DNA from: Hexactinellida sp. DTS-2022 | Taxonomy: Eukaryota > Porifera > Hexactinellida | Reading direction: 5' to 3' | NCBI GenBank assembly: GCA_028753945.1 | Contig: JAPNXP010000017.1 | Location: forward strand, 1,302,001-1,366,000 | Length of the DNA stretch: 64,000 nt | Shown here: piece after piece, positions 21,595 to 30,858 of the stretch | Layout of the letters: each line of letters starts with the position of its first letter | Position numbering within the stretch: the first letter of the stretch is position 1 | Translations under genes and position numbers: made by a program | The notes under the pieces: generated by a model | Told to the model about the DNA's origin: nothing | What the model saw: only the letters and a program-made list of their open reading frames with translations | The model's database searches: none

Positions 21595-22192
21595 GGTACA
21601 ATTTCACAATCTTACCTCACCTAGATATTTTAATGTTTTGTTAGAGGTTATTTTTTTATCCGATAGAGCTTTGAAAATAATGAGTGTTGGTCGAAACAGG
21701 GAGAAATCGGATCAAAATTGACTTAGTTAGGCCAAATTTTGTGTTATAAGCCAAAATCTATCGGAAACTTAAAATATAGCAAGATTATTTGGAATATCGA
21801 ATTTTGTGGTTAAACGCTTCCTTTTGATGAATGCCTATAGTTTTAGTTTTATTTTTTTATTTTTCAATAAATAAATAAAAAAATTTAATTTTAATTTTTT
21901 TTTTAATTTTTTTTAAAAAATTTAATTTTAATTTTTTTTTAAATTACGATAGGCATTCATCAAAAGGAAGCGTTTAACCACAAAATTCGATATTCCAAAT
22001 AATCTTGCTATATTTTAAGTTTCCGATAGATTTTGGCTTATAACACAAAATTTGGCCTAACTAAGTCAATTTTGATCCGATTTCTCCCTGTTTCGACCAA
22101 CACTCATTATTTTCAAAGCTCTATCGGATAAAAAAATAACCTCTAACAAAACATTAAAATATCTAGGTGAGGTAAGATTGTGAAATTGTACC
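21595..22192. mobile_element. Foldback element with 244-bp identical inverted arms
   Basis: The left arm 21595-21838 and right arm 21949-22192 are exact complements as far as I can compare by eye (both 244 bp), around a 110-bp AT-only spacer. The flanks CGATATTC (21587-21594) and CGATATGC (22193-22200) look like an 8-bp target duplication with one change. No coding frame. A transcript through it would form a long dsRNA stem. Confidence 0.85.
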
Positions 22193-22288
22193 CGATATGC
22201 AAGGTAAATTTCCTATAACATCAGTGGTCATGATAAAATTATTGGAATATTTTATTACAAATAATTACCGATAAAATTTATTGAATAG

Positions 22289-23162
22289 GACAAAATTGAG
22301 GTGTTGCGTGAAGATGGGTTAACCGACGCGCTGAAACTGTACCATGATAGTGCAGCCCATCCCGGGATCAATGCCACTATAAGATCCATCAGACAGAAAT
22401 ATTTTTGGGCAGGCTTGAACAAAGATGTAACTCAATATGTAAGTTACTAATCTGACAATCAACAAAGTTCATTTGTAGATAACATATTTAGTACGTAATT
22501 ATTGCAAAAATATTATTCTTTACAGATACCCTCTCAATTAATTAATTAAGTAATTAATGACATGTACAAATTATTAAGTATATAATTTATTCAAATTTTA
22601 AGTGGTGAAGGGCTTGAAGGCATATTATCAAGGATACAAATCCAGTCGAGAATCAAGCAAATACTCAAACTGCAAATAATGAAAGTATGATTTCATAATT
22701 TGCTTGTAATCATTATTTGCAAATACTCACCACCCAAAAAGCGAAGGAATTTGTTAGCCAGAATAAAGCTTGATAACTTCATAATAGACACCTGTTATTG
22801 GAACTAAAATAGAGTTAGAATTATGCAAGAATGCAAATGTATTGTAAACATCCTGTGTTGCCTAGTTGATCAATTCTTTTATTTTTAGGTCAAAACTTGT
22901 CGTTTGTCAAATAACATCAGCCTTACCTCCTCAACCACAAAGGAAACTGCAACCAATCCCTCCACCAGCTCAGCCTTGGTACCACATTGGTATAGATCTG
23001 GTCTGTGATTTGCAGGAAAACAGTGAAGGCTATAAACACCTCCTCGTCACTACCTGCTATCTCTCAAAGTTCTGCGCGGTACGCCCTTTGAGAAATAAGA
23101 CCACCAAAGAGGTTTTGACGCAACTAGAGGTTATCTACCTTACACTGGGGATTAATTATTGA
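22289..23162 (+). pseudogene. Integrase fragment with a spliceosomal intron (GIN/Ginger or Ty3-like)
   Basis: Exon-like segment 22289-22438 encodes YHDSAAHPG, IRQKYFWAGL and V..Y, the HH part of an integrase zinc-binding domain. It ends at a GTAAGT donor. The second segment starts after TTTTTAG at 22889 and holds the CxxC part, PIPPPAQPWYHIGIDLV and the first catalytic Asp, then stops at 23162. A 1-nt frame change near 22900 is needed to read both Cys. The second Asp and the Glu are absent. Introns in an integrase suggest a Ginger transposon or a GIN-type domesticated gene rather than a retrotransposon copy. Confidence 0.6.
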
Positions 23163-23235
23163 GAAGAATTAATGTTTTGTATGAATAGTATAATTCTCAA
23201 TATAGTACTGAAAGTATTACTAAGTAATCAAGAAC

Positions 23236-23396
23236 GAGTTAAAATCAGACGAACTGTATTTAATTGTATAGGCTCAATATATTACTGCAGTATACTATAC
23301 TATTTAGAACGAATTAAAATCAGACGGTAAAAAAGTATCCATGGTACTGCTATAGTAACGAGTTAAAATCAGACGCGAGTTAAAATCAGACGCAAC
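23236..23396 (+). repeat. Short interspersed motif GAGTTAAAATCAGACG
   Basis: Four copies of GARTTAAAATCAGACG lie within 160 bp (starting near 23236, 23312, 23360 and 23378), all on the same strand; the last two are adjacent. Function unknown. Confidence 0.5.
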
Positions 23397-23397
23397 A

Positions 23398-23667
23398 GTG
23401 CTGCTTCTCACAATGCCTTTGGGCAGCTGCGCGGTAGAAAGGTGCTTTTCATATACAACCAGAATAGCTAGCGACAGTAGAGCAGCGTTAAGTGGAGATC
23501 ATGTATCTGCTCTTGTCCGTATAAGTCAAGAAGGGCCACATTTCCCTACAATGAAGGAAATAGTGTGGCCGTTGGGCACTTCTCAAGTGAGTAAATCTGA
23601 GAGTCAAATGAATAACTTTCTAGAAAAGGTATTCGCAAAGTGGCGAATGAGTCCAAGACGCTTGTGA
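23398..23667 (+). pseudogene. hAT transposase C-terminal dimerisation fragment
   Basis: About 90 codons with GSCAVERCFSYTTRIASDSR followed by a leucine-rich ALV motif, matching the conserved C-terminal dimerisation segment of hAT transposases (S-x-VERxFS..RI...R). It ends with WRMSPRRL. No DDE part is present upstream, so it is a remnant or last exon. Confidence 0.6.
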
Positions 23668-23749
23668 AACCTTTTATTGTATTTTGTGTTAACTCAATTG
23701 TATTTTATTGTTAACACAATTAGAATTGAGCAACAATATTAGTTACTAT

Positions 23750-25240
23750 TATAGTATGAATTAAATAGGACATACCTAATTTCCGGAACGGGACGGTACG
23801 GAACGGTACCATTCCGGAAATTCAAAGTACCTAAATTACGGAATTCCGCGGAACGGTTCCGGAAAATATGAATACCTAATTTCCGGAACTAAATTATTCC
23901 GGAAATTCAAATGCCTATTTCCCGGAATATTCCGGAAATTATAAATGCCTAATTTCCGGAATATACGATTCCTTTAATTTTGATCCCTAATTTCCAGAAC
24001 AAAGATACCTCCTTTCACTTAACCCTCGATCGAAAGATATGTGCAACCCCGTGGATGCCCTACCGAGACTCCGAGTAAATCAATTTAGTGATTCCAATTT
24101 CCTATCTTCCTTTCCCGTCTAAAATTCCTATTTTTTATTCTTTTACACCCGGGCCTAAATCAATAGCGTTTTAGGGCCCGCTTAGTCCGAAATCGCTAAA
24201 TGTAGGGATGATCAGTCCAGTGATAGGGACTAGACCACTGCGCGGGATAATAATTAATTCATTCATTCATTCATGCGGGACAAAGGATCTGAATATTTTG
24301 CGGGGCGGGGGCGGCACCCGCATACGACCCGCGCAGACGACCCTTTAAAATATTACAATACTATTAGTCATACTAACTAAGTGTCGCACTCAGGAAGGAG
24401 GGCAGTGATACAATGTGCATTTAACAACGAGAGTTATCATTAATTAAAAACGTATGTAAGTTCCTAAACACTAAGTATGTATAAGTGACACGTGTCGGAC
24501 GTGTAGACTGTAGACAAAGTGGTGTAGAGCACCACCATCACCAAATGTTCTCACGCACGAACGCATTACATACTGATGAAACCTGTGTTCACTACCTAAT
24601 TGAAAGTCCAACTAATACCACTCCTGTAATTTATTTGTAGATAGGGTTCCGGTATTTAAATTGTTAATTTATGTACTTGAGCTGGGATAAATCAACTAAA
24701 GATTGATTAAACCTATAACAATATACTTAATCTATGCAAAACGCGGATCCCTAAATCGCTAGCGATTTAGGGCACCCCTAGAACACAATAGGTTAGCTAT
24801 TTCGGCCCCTGGGTCCCTAAACGCCCTTACACCGGTTTGTTTCATTTTACCTTGATAATTTAGCACATTTAGTACAAAATAGTATATCAGAATGCAAGAC
24901 CAAATGTTGTTAAAGTCTATAATAACCAATACCTTGGGGGTCTAACCCGTTCCGTAATTTAGGTACTTATATTTCCCGGAATGGTACCGTTCCGTAATTT
25001 AGGTACTTTGATTTTCCGGAATGGTTCCGTTCCATACCGTCCCGTTCCGGAAATTAGGTATGTCCATTAAATAGTACTTAATTAATCGAACAGAGGAAAT
25101 TCATTGTAAGTTAATTGAGTAATACGTAATATGTACATAGAAGGTAATTATATATAGTAGGGAAATTCTGTATTCAGTGGTTGTGATTCAGTGTTTGATT
25201 TCGATATAATTATATCTAGGACGTACTCTAATTATACTAT
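23750..25240 (+). repeat. 5' LTR, interrupted
   Basis: Begins TATAGTATGAATTAAATA and ends ATTATACTAT, so the ends are inverted TATAGTAT/ATACTAT rather than TG/CA. The LTR body resumes at 25066 after a 1298-bp insertion. The same body is found at 32284-32445 in the 3' LTR. Confidence 0.85.
23768..25065. mobile_element. 1.3-kb hAT-like element inside the 5' LTR
   Basis: Both ends read GGACATACCTAATTTCCGGA in inverted orientation. The exact 8-bp duplication ATTAAATA lies at 23760-23767 and 25066-25073. Subterminal TTTCCGGAA motifs repeat many times near both ends, as expected for transposase-binding arrays. No open frame of note, so it is non-autonomous. Confidence 0.88.
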
Positions 25241-25243
25241 AAT

Positions 25244-25260
25244 TGGTAGCAGAGAGTGGT
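25244..25260 (+). promoter_or_regulatory. Primer binding site, initiator-Met tRNA type
   Basis: TGGTAGCAGAGAGTGGT follows the LTR after 3 nt. It resembles the complement of the 3' end of initiator Met tRNA, TGGTAGCAGAGGATGG, with small differences. Confidence 0.7.
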
Positions 25261-25261
25261 T

Positions 25262-26191
25262 ATGGCAAGTGCACATGTGCAGGTAGAGAAATTTGAAAAT
25301 GGCGACATAGAATATTTTCTTGAACACTTTGACATATGTTCGCTCGCGAATGAATGGACGTTAGAAAAGAAAGCCTTGATGGTCGCTACCTGTTTAAGAG
25401 GTGAAGCATTAGAAGTGTACAAAACTTTGGATGCTGAAAGTAGGTTGAATTTCGAAACAGTGAAAGAAAAGTTATTGGGCGCTTTTAAGCCAGAAGACAC
25501 TAAATTTACTTCCTTAAGTGAATTCCAGAATAGATCCCTGCATCCTGGTGAAACACCTCAGAAATACTTATATGAGCTCAAAGGATTATTGAGAAAGGCA
25601 TTTCCTGAAATGTCAACAGAAGCAAAAGAGCAACTCATATTTGAACAATACATACGAGGATTTCCAAGAAAGATCTATGAAAACATACGGTTATCCACAG
25701 ATATCAGGACGTCTGATCAAGCAATGAAACGTGCACAAGTACTCTTACGTTTAGAAAGCGAATCTTTGGTACATACAGAAGGAACAGTAGTTTCAGTAAT
25801 GCAATCTAAACATGGCTTGGATAGTGATGAAAATATAGATCTAAGGACGCTGAACGAATCAGTAAAGTTGATAGCGAAACGTCTAGATAATTTGGACTAT
25901 ATTGACAATGCAAATAGAATATGTAATGTAGATGTCCGTCGTAGTACAAATTGGAGAACGAATTCAATAAGAAGAGGTTTCCAAGGCCAGGGTACTTTTA
26001 GAAGAGGCCCTGAACGTAACTATTTCAACAAAGAAAGAGAGTTTAGATGTCATGTTTGTGGGGGTCAAGGGCACATAGCACGAGAATGCGATCATAAAGC
26101 TGAGAGACTCATCAGATGTTATAACTGTAATCAATTTGGACATATGATGAAAAATTGTCCTAGGCCTCGGTTTGGGAATCCTTTAAACTAG
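25262..26191 (+). CDS. gag: Gag protein of Ty3/gypsy element
   Basis: About 309 residues from ATG 25262; an alternative ATG at 25256 overlaps the PBS. The N-terminal capsid-like region has helices typical of retrotransposon gag (LKGLLRKAFPE, EQYIRGFP). The C-terminus has two zinc knuckles, CHVCGGQGHIARECD and CYNCNQFGHMMKNC, both CCHC, which bind RNA. The stop at 26189-26191 requires a frame change to reach the protease. Confidence 0.9.
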   Translation: MASAHVQVEKFENGDIEYFLEHFDICSLANEWTLEKKALMVATCLRGEALEVYKTLDAESRLNFETVKEKLLGAFKPEDTKFTSLSEFQNRSLHPGETPQKYLYELKGLLRKAFPEMSTEAKEQLIFEQYIRGFPRKIYENIRLSTDIRTSDQAMKRAQVLLRLESESLVHTEGTVVSVMQSKHGLDSDENIDLRTLNESVKLIAKRLDNLDYIDNANRICNVDVRRSTNWRTNSIRRGFQGQGTFRRGPERNYFNKEREFRCHVCGGQGHIARECDHKAERLIRCYNCNQFGHMMKNCPRPRFGNPLN

Positions 26192-26238
26192 GAGGGGTTC
26201 ATCGGGAGAGTCGAGATGATACCCCTAGTATTGGATAT

Positions 26239-26928
26239 ATGACTCAATCTTATCCAGAATATTCGCATATTATTTTGGAATCACGTGAACCTTCAATACA
26301 ATTCGACCAAGACTTTGTTGCCTTGTGCAAGTCAGTGGAAACACCTAAATTATCTGTTGAAGTAGGAAAAGTTAGATGTCAGGCCTTACTCGATAGTGGA
26401 GCTAGTGTTAGTTTAATCTCAGAAAATATGTCTAACAAGTGTTCTAACTCAATTTCAAGAATCCAGAATGCTAGAAAGTTGCTCACTGCTACAGGTGACG
26501 AGATAAATATGATGGCAGAAGTTTGTTTGGAATTATCTATTGGTGGACTTCAATGTTCACAGGAGTTTATTGTAGCTTCACCATTAGTGGAGGATTGCAT
26601 ATTGGGAATGGATTTTCTGGCAAAACACCGAGTAGATATTAATTTTGAGTTAAAAACTATTAAAGGTCCAACACTGGGAACAGTCATGTTTGATAACCCA
26701 AAATTTTATAGAGAGTGCAAGTTTACCTCAAATAATATCTGTCCAGTTCATTCAGAACATTGTTTTGAAGAAACTACAGTTAACTCATCAGATGAAAGAG
26801 ATAGTGATGATTGGGAGTGTCACGGAGTTGTTCCTGATTACCGAAATATACTGGAATATGAGCTACCCCATGGCCTACTTAACCCTCGTCTGGCTAGGAA
26901 TGTAAAATTGAAACTGAAAGTTAATTGA
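26239..26928 (+). CDS. pol: Aspartic protease part of pol
   Basis: Retropepsin-like: ALLDSGASVSLIS carries the catalytic DSGA and DCILGMDFLAKH is the typical downstream flap/ILG motif. It lies in the -1 frame relative to gag. The last about 17 residues are encoded by the inserted foldback, so the true linker to RT is lost. Confidence 0.85.
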   Translation: MTQSYPEYSHIILESREPSIQFDQDFVALCKSVETPKLSVEVGKVRCQALLDSGASVSLISENMSNKCSNSISRIQNARKLLTATGDEINMMAEVCLELSIGGLQCSQEFIVASPLVEDCILGMDFLAKHRVDINFELKTIKGPTLGTVMFDNPKFYRECKFTSNNICPVHSEHCFEETTVNSSDERDSDDWECHGVVPDYRNILEYELPHGLLNPRLARNVKLKLKVN

Positions 26929-27772
26929 ATTTCAATTGAAAGTGAAAGTGAAAGTGGGGTTTTTCTATTTATACCTTTTACCCCAAGCCAGCCGAGGGTT
27001 AATATACGGCTAGATATGTCACCGAGAAGGCCATAAAACGAGAAGGCCAGTTTCAAATTTTCATTTTAGGATAAACTATGCCTCCTATTGTTGTTATTTG
27101 GGTTGTATATGGGGTAATCAACCATTGCGAGTTCATTAGAACCACTTTTGAGAATCTCAGATTTGTGGTTAAGCTGTTTAGGTGCCATTTAATGATGACA
27201 CCACAAATATACAAAAATGTAAAATTCGAGTCTAAAGAACTGCGAGAAAATGAAAATAATTTGCTAATATACTTAGAATACATTTTCCGAATATATAATG
27301 AGAATGAATATATATAAACCAGCAATTATAAACGTTTTATGTACAAAAATAGTAAGTTTAAATTCGGATACTACTTGTATTTTAGCATGTGGTTGCTTAA
27401 TAATTTTTAAATTTTTTTAAAATGTCGCCATTTTGTGATTTAGTAGTCTTTGGGGTATGAAATATATCCCTATATTAGTATTCCTATTATAAAATTATTA
27501 GAAAATAGGAAGAAACTGAAATTTATGATATTTGAAAAATTTTTCATTTTACCATAAATTGTTACCGTCATCATTAAATTGCACCTAAACAGCTTAACCA
27601 CAAATCTGAGATTCTCAAAAGTGGTTCTAATGGACTCGCAATGGTTGATTACCCCATATACAACCCAAATAACAACAATAGGAGGCATAGTTTATCCTAA
27701 AATGAAAATTTGAAACTGGCCTTCTCGTTTTATGGCCTTCTCGGTGACATATCTAGCCGTATATTAAGTAGG
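26874..27772. mobile_element. Foldback element in pol (899 bp)
   Basis: The right arm read in complement begins CCTACTTAATATACGGCTAG. The left arm is the same sequence but split at TTAA by another insertion. The arms are about 205 bp and surround a 370-bp AT-rich centre. CCATGG flanks both sides (26868-26873 and 27773-27778). The open frames inside are mirror copies of arm sequence and not genes. Confidence 0.85.
26883..26998. mobile_element. TTAA-flanked MITE nested in the foldback arm (116 bp)
   Basis: Ends CCCTCGTCTGGCTAGG and, in complement, CCCTCGGCTGGCTTGG. TTAA is duplicated at 26879-26882 and 26999-27002. The other arm has an uninterrupted TTAA at this point. TTAA targets are typical of piggyBac transposons. 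Confidence 0.85.
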
Positions 27773-27778
27773 CCATGG

Positions 27779-29437
27779 CTACCCATCGTGGAGGACGATT
27801 TCATGGATATAATTAATGAATATAAAGACTTATTTTCATCTGTTCCCGGTATTGCAAGGATAGAAGAGTTCCAAATTAGAACAGACAACAACGCTGGCTC
27901 GGTTAGGATTCCCCCCAGAATGGTACCCCAAGCTTATCAAGAAGAAGTAACCTCACAAATAGAAGAAATGTTAAGGAGAAAGGTCATCAGAGTCTCCAGT
28001 AGTTCTTGGTTGTTTCCTCCCGTTATGGTAAAGAAGAAAGATGGTTCTCTCAGATTCTGCATTGGCTATCGAGGATTGAATAAAGTTACATCTAAAGACG
28101 CGTATCCACTTCCCCTTCCTGATCAAGCCCAGGATAAATTGCATGGAATGAAATATTTCACAAAATTGGATCTCAATTCCGGTTATTGGCAAATTCCAAT
28201 TAGGGAAAGTGACAAACAGAAAACTGCCTTCTCCCCTGGGCCTGGGATGGGGTTATATGAGTTTAATGTATTGCCATTTGGGCTGACTGGAGGGCCAAGT
28301 TCTTTCCAACGAATGATGGATGAAGTGTTACGTGGTCTCGAAAAGCTTAAAGATAATTTTATTGACGACATATTGGTCTTCTCACCGGATAAAGTATCAC
28401 ATCTGAATGCACTTAGGAAAATATTCGACAGGTTGCGGAAATACAATTTGACATTAAGAGGCAGGAAATGTGAGATAGGAAGGAGCAAAGTAACCTACTT
28501 AGGCCATACCTTTTCAATTGCAGGAATGGAGCCGCAGATATCTAAAGTGGAATCTATAAATAGTTGGGCTCGTCCTAGTTGCAAAAAGCAAGTCAAGCAA
28601 TTTTTAGGACTAGCGAGTTACTATAGGCGTTATATTCAGGATTTCGCAACAATAGCAGATCCATTGAATCGGTTACTCAGATCAGAAGTAGCTTTCGTTT
28701 GGGGTAGTCAGGAGGAAGCAACCTTTATGAAGTTAAAACATATACTAACTTCATCACCTGTTTTACAGTGCCCCGAATTTAGCAAACAGTTCGAATTGTA
28801 TACAGATGCCAGTGGGACCGGTCTAGGAGCAGTCTTAGAGCAGGATGGGCATGTTATTGCTTACTATAGCAGAACTTTGCGAGATGCGGAAAGGAATTAT
28901 AGTACTATTGAACAAGAATGTCTAGCTATTGTTGAGTCACTCAAACGCTTCCGTCACTACCTAATCGGAAGACGGTTTGCTATAATTACTGACCATAAAC
29001 CATTGGAGTGGTTACACACTCAAAAGGCTGTAGGACGATTATGGCGATGGGGTGTGTTAATACAGGAGTACGATTTTGATATTATACATAGAAGAGGTAA
29101 AGAAAATATCAACGCCGATGCATTATCACGTTCACACGATGAAAACAGAGAGGAAAGTTGCTCTGCAACCAAAGTAATACTAGGTCCTGACTTTGAAGAA
29201 TTGAGGAAGCAACAGTTAAATGACAGGATAATAGGGAGAGTCATATTTGAAATGGAAGCCGTACCTAGAAAAGAACAATTTATCGGACGTCTGTGGAATA
29301 GTCAAGACTTTAATCGATTCAAACAAATTCAGTCTCAGCTCCTATTACACAATGGAATATTGTTACGAAATTATAAAGTAGAGCCTTTTTCAAACCTACA
29401 TTGTGTAGTAATAGTTCCAGATACAATGAAACAATAA
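27779..29437 (+). CDS. pol: Reverse transcriptase and RNase H of Ty3/gypsy element
   Basis: The open frame begins inside the foldback arm (27710); element sequence starts near 27779. RT motifs: MVKKKDGSLRFCI, KLDLNSGYWQI (first catalytic Asp at 28169), FNVLPFGLTGGPSSFQ and FIDDILVFS (28358-28384). RNase H: LYTDASGTGLGAV, TIEQECLAIV, TDHKPLEWL and INADALSR. All catalytic positions I can check are intact. The YIDD box has Phe instead of Tyr. The frame stops at TAA 29435-29437 within the pol reading frame. Confidence 0.92.
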   Translation, partial: LPIVEDDFMDIINEYKDLFSSVPGIARIEEFQIRTDNNAGSVRIPPRMVPQAYQEEVTSQIEEMLRRKVIRVSSSSWLFPPVMVKKKDGSLRFCIGYRGLNKVTSKDAYPLPLPDQAQDKLHGMKYFTKLDLNSGYWQIPIRESDKQKTAFSPGPGMGLYEFNVLPFGLTGGPSSFQRMMDEVLRGLEKLKDNFIDDILVFSPDKVSHLNALRKIFDRLRKYNLTLRGRKCEIGRSKVTYLGHTFSIAGMEPQISKVESINSWARPSCKKQVKQFLGLASYYRRYIQDFATIADPLNRLLRSEVAFVWGSQEEATFMKLKHILTSSPVLQCPEFSKQFELYTDASGTGLGAVLEQDGHVIAYYSRTLRDAERNYSTIEQECLAIVESLKRFRHYLIGRRFAIITDHKPLEWLHTQKAVGRLWRWGVLIQEYDFDIIHRRGKENINADALSRSHDENREESCSATKVILGPDFEELRKQQLNDRIIGRVIFEMEAVPRKEQFIGRLWNSQDFNRFKQIQSQLLLHNGILLRNYKVEPFSNLHCVVIVPDTMKQ

Positions 29438-30823
29438 TTCCTTGAGGGGGCACATGATGAAGCAGGACACCAAGGAGTGGAAAGAACACTAGATCGTTTG
29501 AAAAAAATGGCCTATTGGGTTGGTATGTCAACTACAGTGAATGAATATGTTCACTCATGCGACAAGTACCAAAAAGTCAAGCCATCACTTCCTACTCAAG
29601 CACCCTTGCTAAATACTCCATGTGGAAGGCCTCTACAGATGATGCAAGTTGATGTGTTAGAGGTTCCTCTCAGTTTAGAGGGAAATAGGTATTTACTAGT
29701 GGTAGAAGATACATTTTCAAAATGGCTAGAGGCTTATCCAATGAAAAATCAGAAATCGGAAACCATCACTAATCTATTAGTTCAAACCTTCTCTAGGTTG
29801 GGGATTCCAGAATATGTTCATTCAGATCAAGGAACAAATTTTGAATCTGCATTGTTAAAAGAGACTTGTAGAGCATTGGGGATACACAAGACACATACTT
29901 CTGCTTATCACCCCCAAGGAAACTCATTAGTTGAAAGGAGCAACCGAACCATCTTACAAATGTTGAGATGTTATGTGGAGGAGAGTTGGGAATGGGAGAA
30001 GTACTTACCTTTAGTTTTATACGCTTATCGTACAACAAAGCATGCCACTACTAAGGTTACGCCTTTTCAGCTCATGTATGGACGTGATCCTTTGGGATTT
30101 TTCCAAACGGAAGATTCTGCAACACATGATCCAACTTCATATGAGACATTTCTTCGTAAGAAAATGGCTACATTGAGAGATTTTGTTGAAGGTCACACTA
30201 TCGAGGCACAAAGTCGCCAAAAGGAGTTCTATGATGAAAGATCTCATCTTTCTAAATTATCACTTTTCAAGACTGGTGATGATGTGCTGTTGTCTATTCC
30301 ACATAGCGGAGTAGCTCGTAAGCTGAGAGATAGATGGGAAGGAGGATGGAGAGTCTTTGAAGTAAAAGGACCTCTCAGCTTAGAAATACGAAATACAGAT
30401 GGGCGAAACAAGTTAGTTCATGTAAACAGACTTAGACCTTACGTTCAACGGGAAAAATCAATAGATTCAAACACACAGCCAATCGAGTGTGAAATGACAT
30501 CGCCGCTGTCCCACTCAACTTTAGAGAGACCTAGATGGAACAACCTTAGCGAAACTCCAAATGAGGAAATTCATAATCAGTCCGGCAGAATATCCACATT
30601 ACCGGCGGAAACTTCCAGTTTCAACAGATCATGTAACGATTCCAACCTCGGAAACATGAATTCATCGATACAAGGCGATCAGGCGAATTCATCAAACCTT
30701 TCTATTAATTTGAATGGCAATGCTCTGAATCCAGTCAACACTAGCACGCCAATAAAAAGTGCAGGACGACCACAAAGGACAAGAAAGTTGCCAACTAAGT
30801 TTGGTGACTATGTGCTAAACTAA
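29438..30823 (+). CDS. pol: Integrase of Ty3/gypsy element, after an in-frame stop
   Basis: Same frame as RT, separated only by one TAA. Zinc-binding part: HDEAGHQG, then CDKYQ where CxxCQ is expected, so the second Cys is Tyr. Core: QVDVLEVP (Asp), HSDQGTNF (Asp) and QGNSLVERSNR (Glu), the DDE triad with about 35-residue spacing. The C-terminal segment has a GPL motif near KGPLSLEIRN like GPY/F integrase modules. The damaged zinc finger and upstream stop suggest this copy is not functional. Confidence 0.88.
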   Translation, partial: FLEGAHDEAGHQGVERTLDRLKKMAYWVGMSTTVNEYVHSCDKYQKVKPSLPTQAPLLNTPCGRPLQMMQVDVLEVPLSLEGNRYLLVVEDTFSKWLEAYPMKNQKSETITNLLVQTFSRLGIPEYVHSDQGTNFESALLKETCRALGIHKTHTSAYHPQGNSLVERSNRTILQMLRCYVEESWEWEKYLPLVLYAYRTTKHATTKVTPFQLMYGRDPLGFFQTEDSATHDPTSYETFLRKKMATLRDFVEGHTIEAQSRQKEFYDERSHLSKLSLFKTGDDVLLSIPHSGVARKLRDRWEGGWRVFEVKGPLSLEIRNTDGRNKLVHVNRLRPYVQREKSIDSNTQPIECEMTSPLSHSTLERPRWNNLSETPNEEIHNQSGRISTLPAETSSFNRSCNDSNLGNMNSSIQGDQANSSNLSINLNGNALNPVNTSTPIKSAGRPQRTRKLPTKFGDYVLN

Positions 30824-30844
30824 AAGCTCGAGGTCGAGTTTTAC

Positions 30845-30857
30845 GAAGGGGGAAGAA
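30845..30857 (+). promoter_or_regulatory. Polypurine tract
   Basis: GAAGGGGGAAGAA lies immediately before the 3' LTR, the expected place for plus-strand priming. Confidence 0.8.
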
Positions 30858-30858
30858 T

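Noticed and set aside
26838-27325. Frames of 70-90 codons inside the foldback (also 27470-27688)
   Set aside because: They are mirror readings of the same inverted arms and have no coding features.
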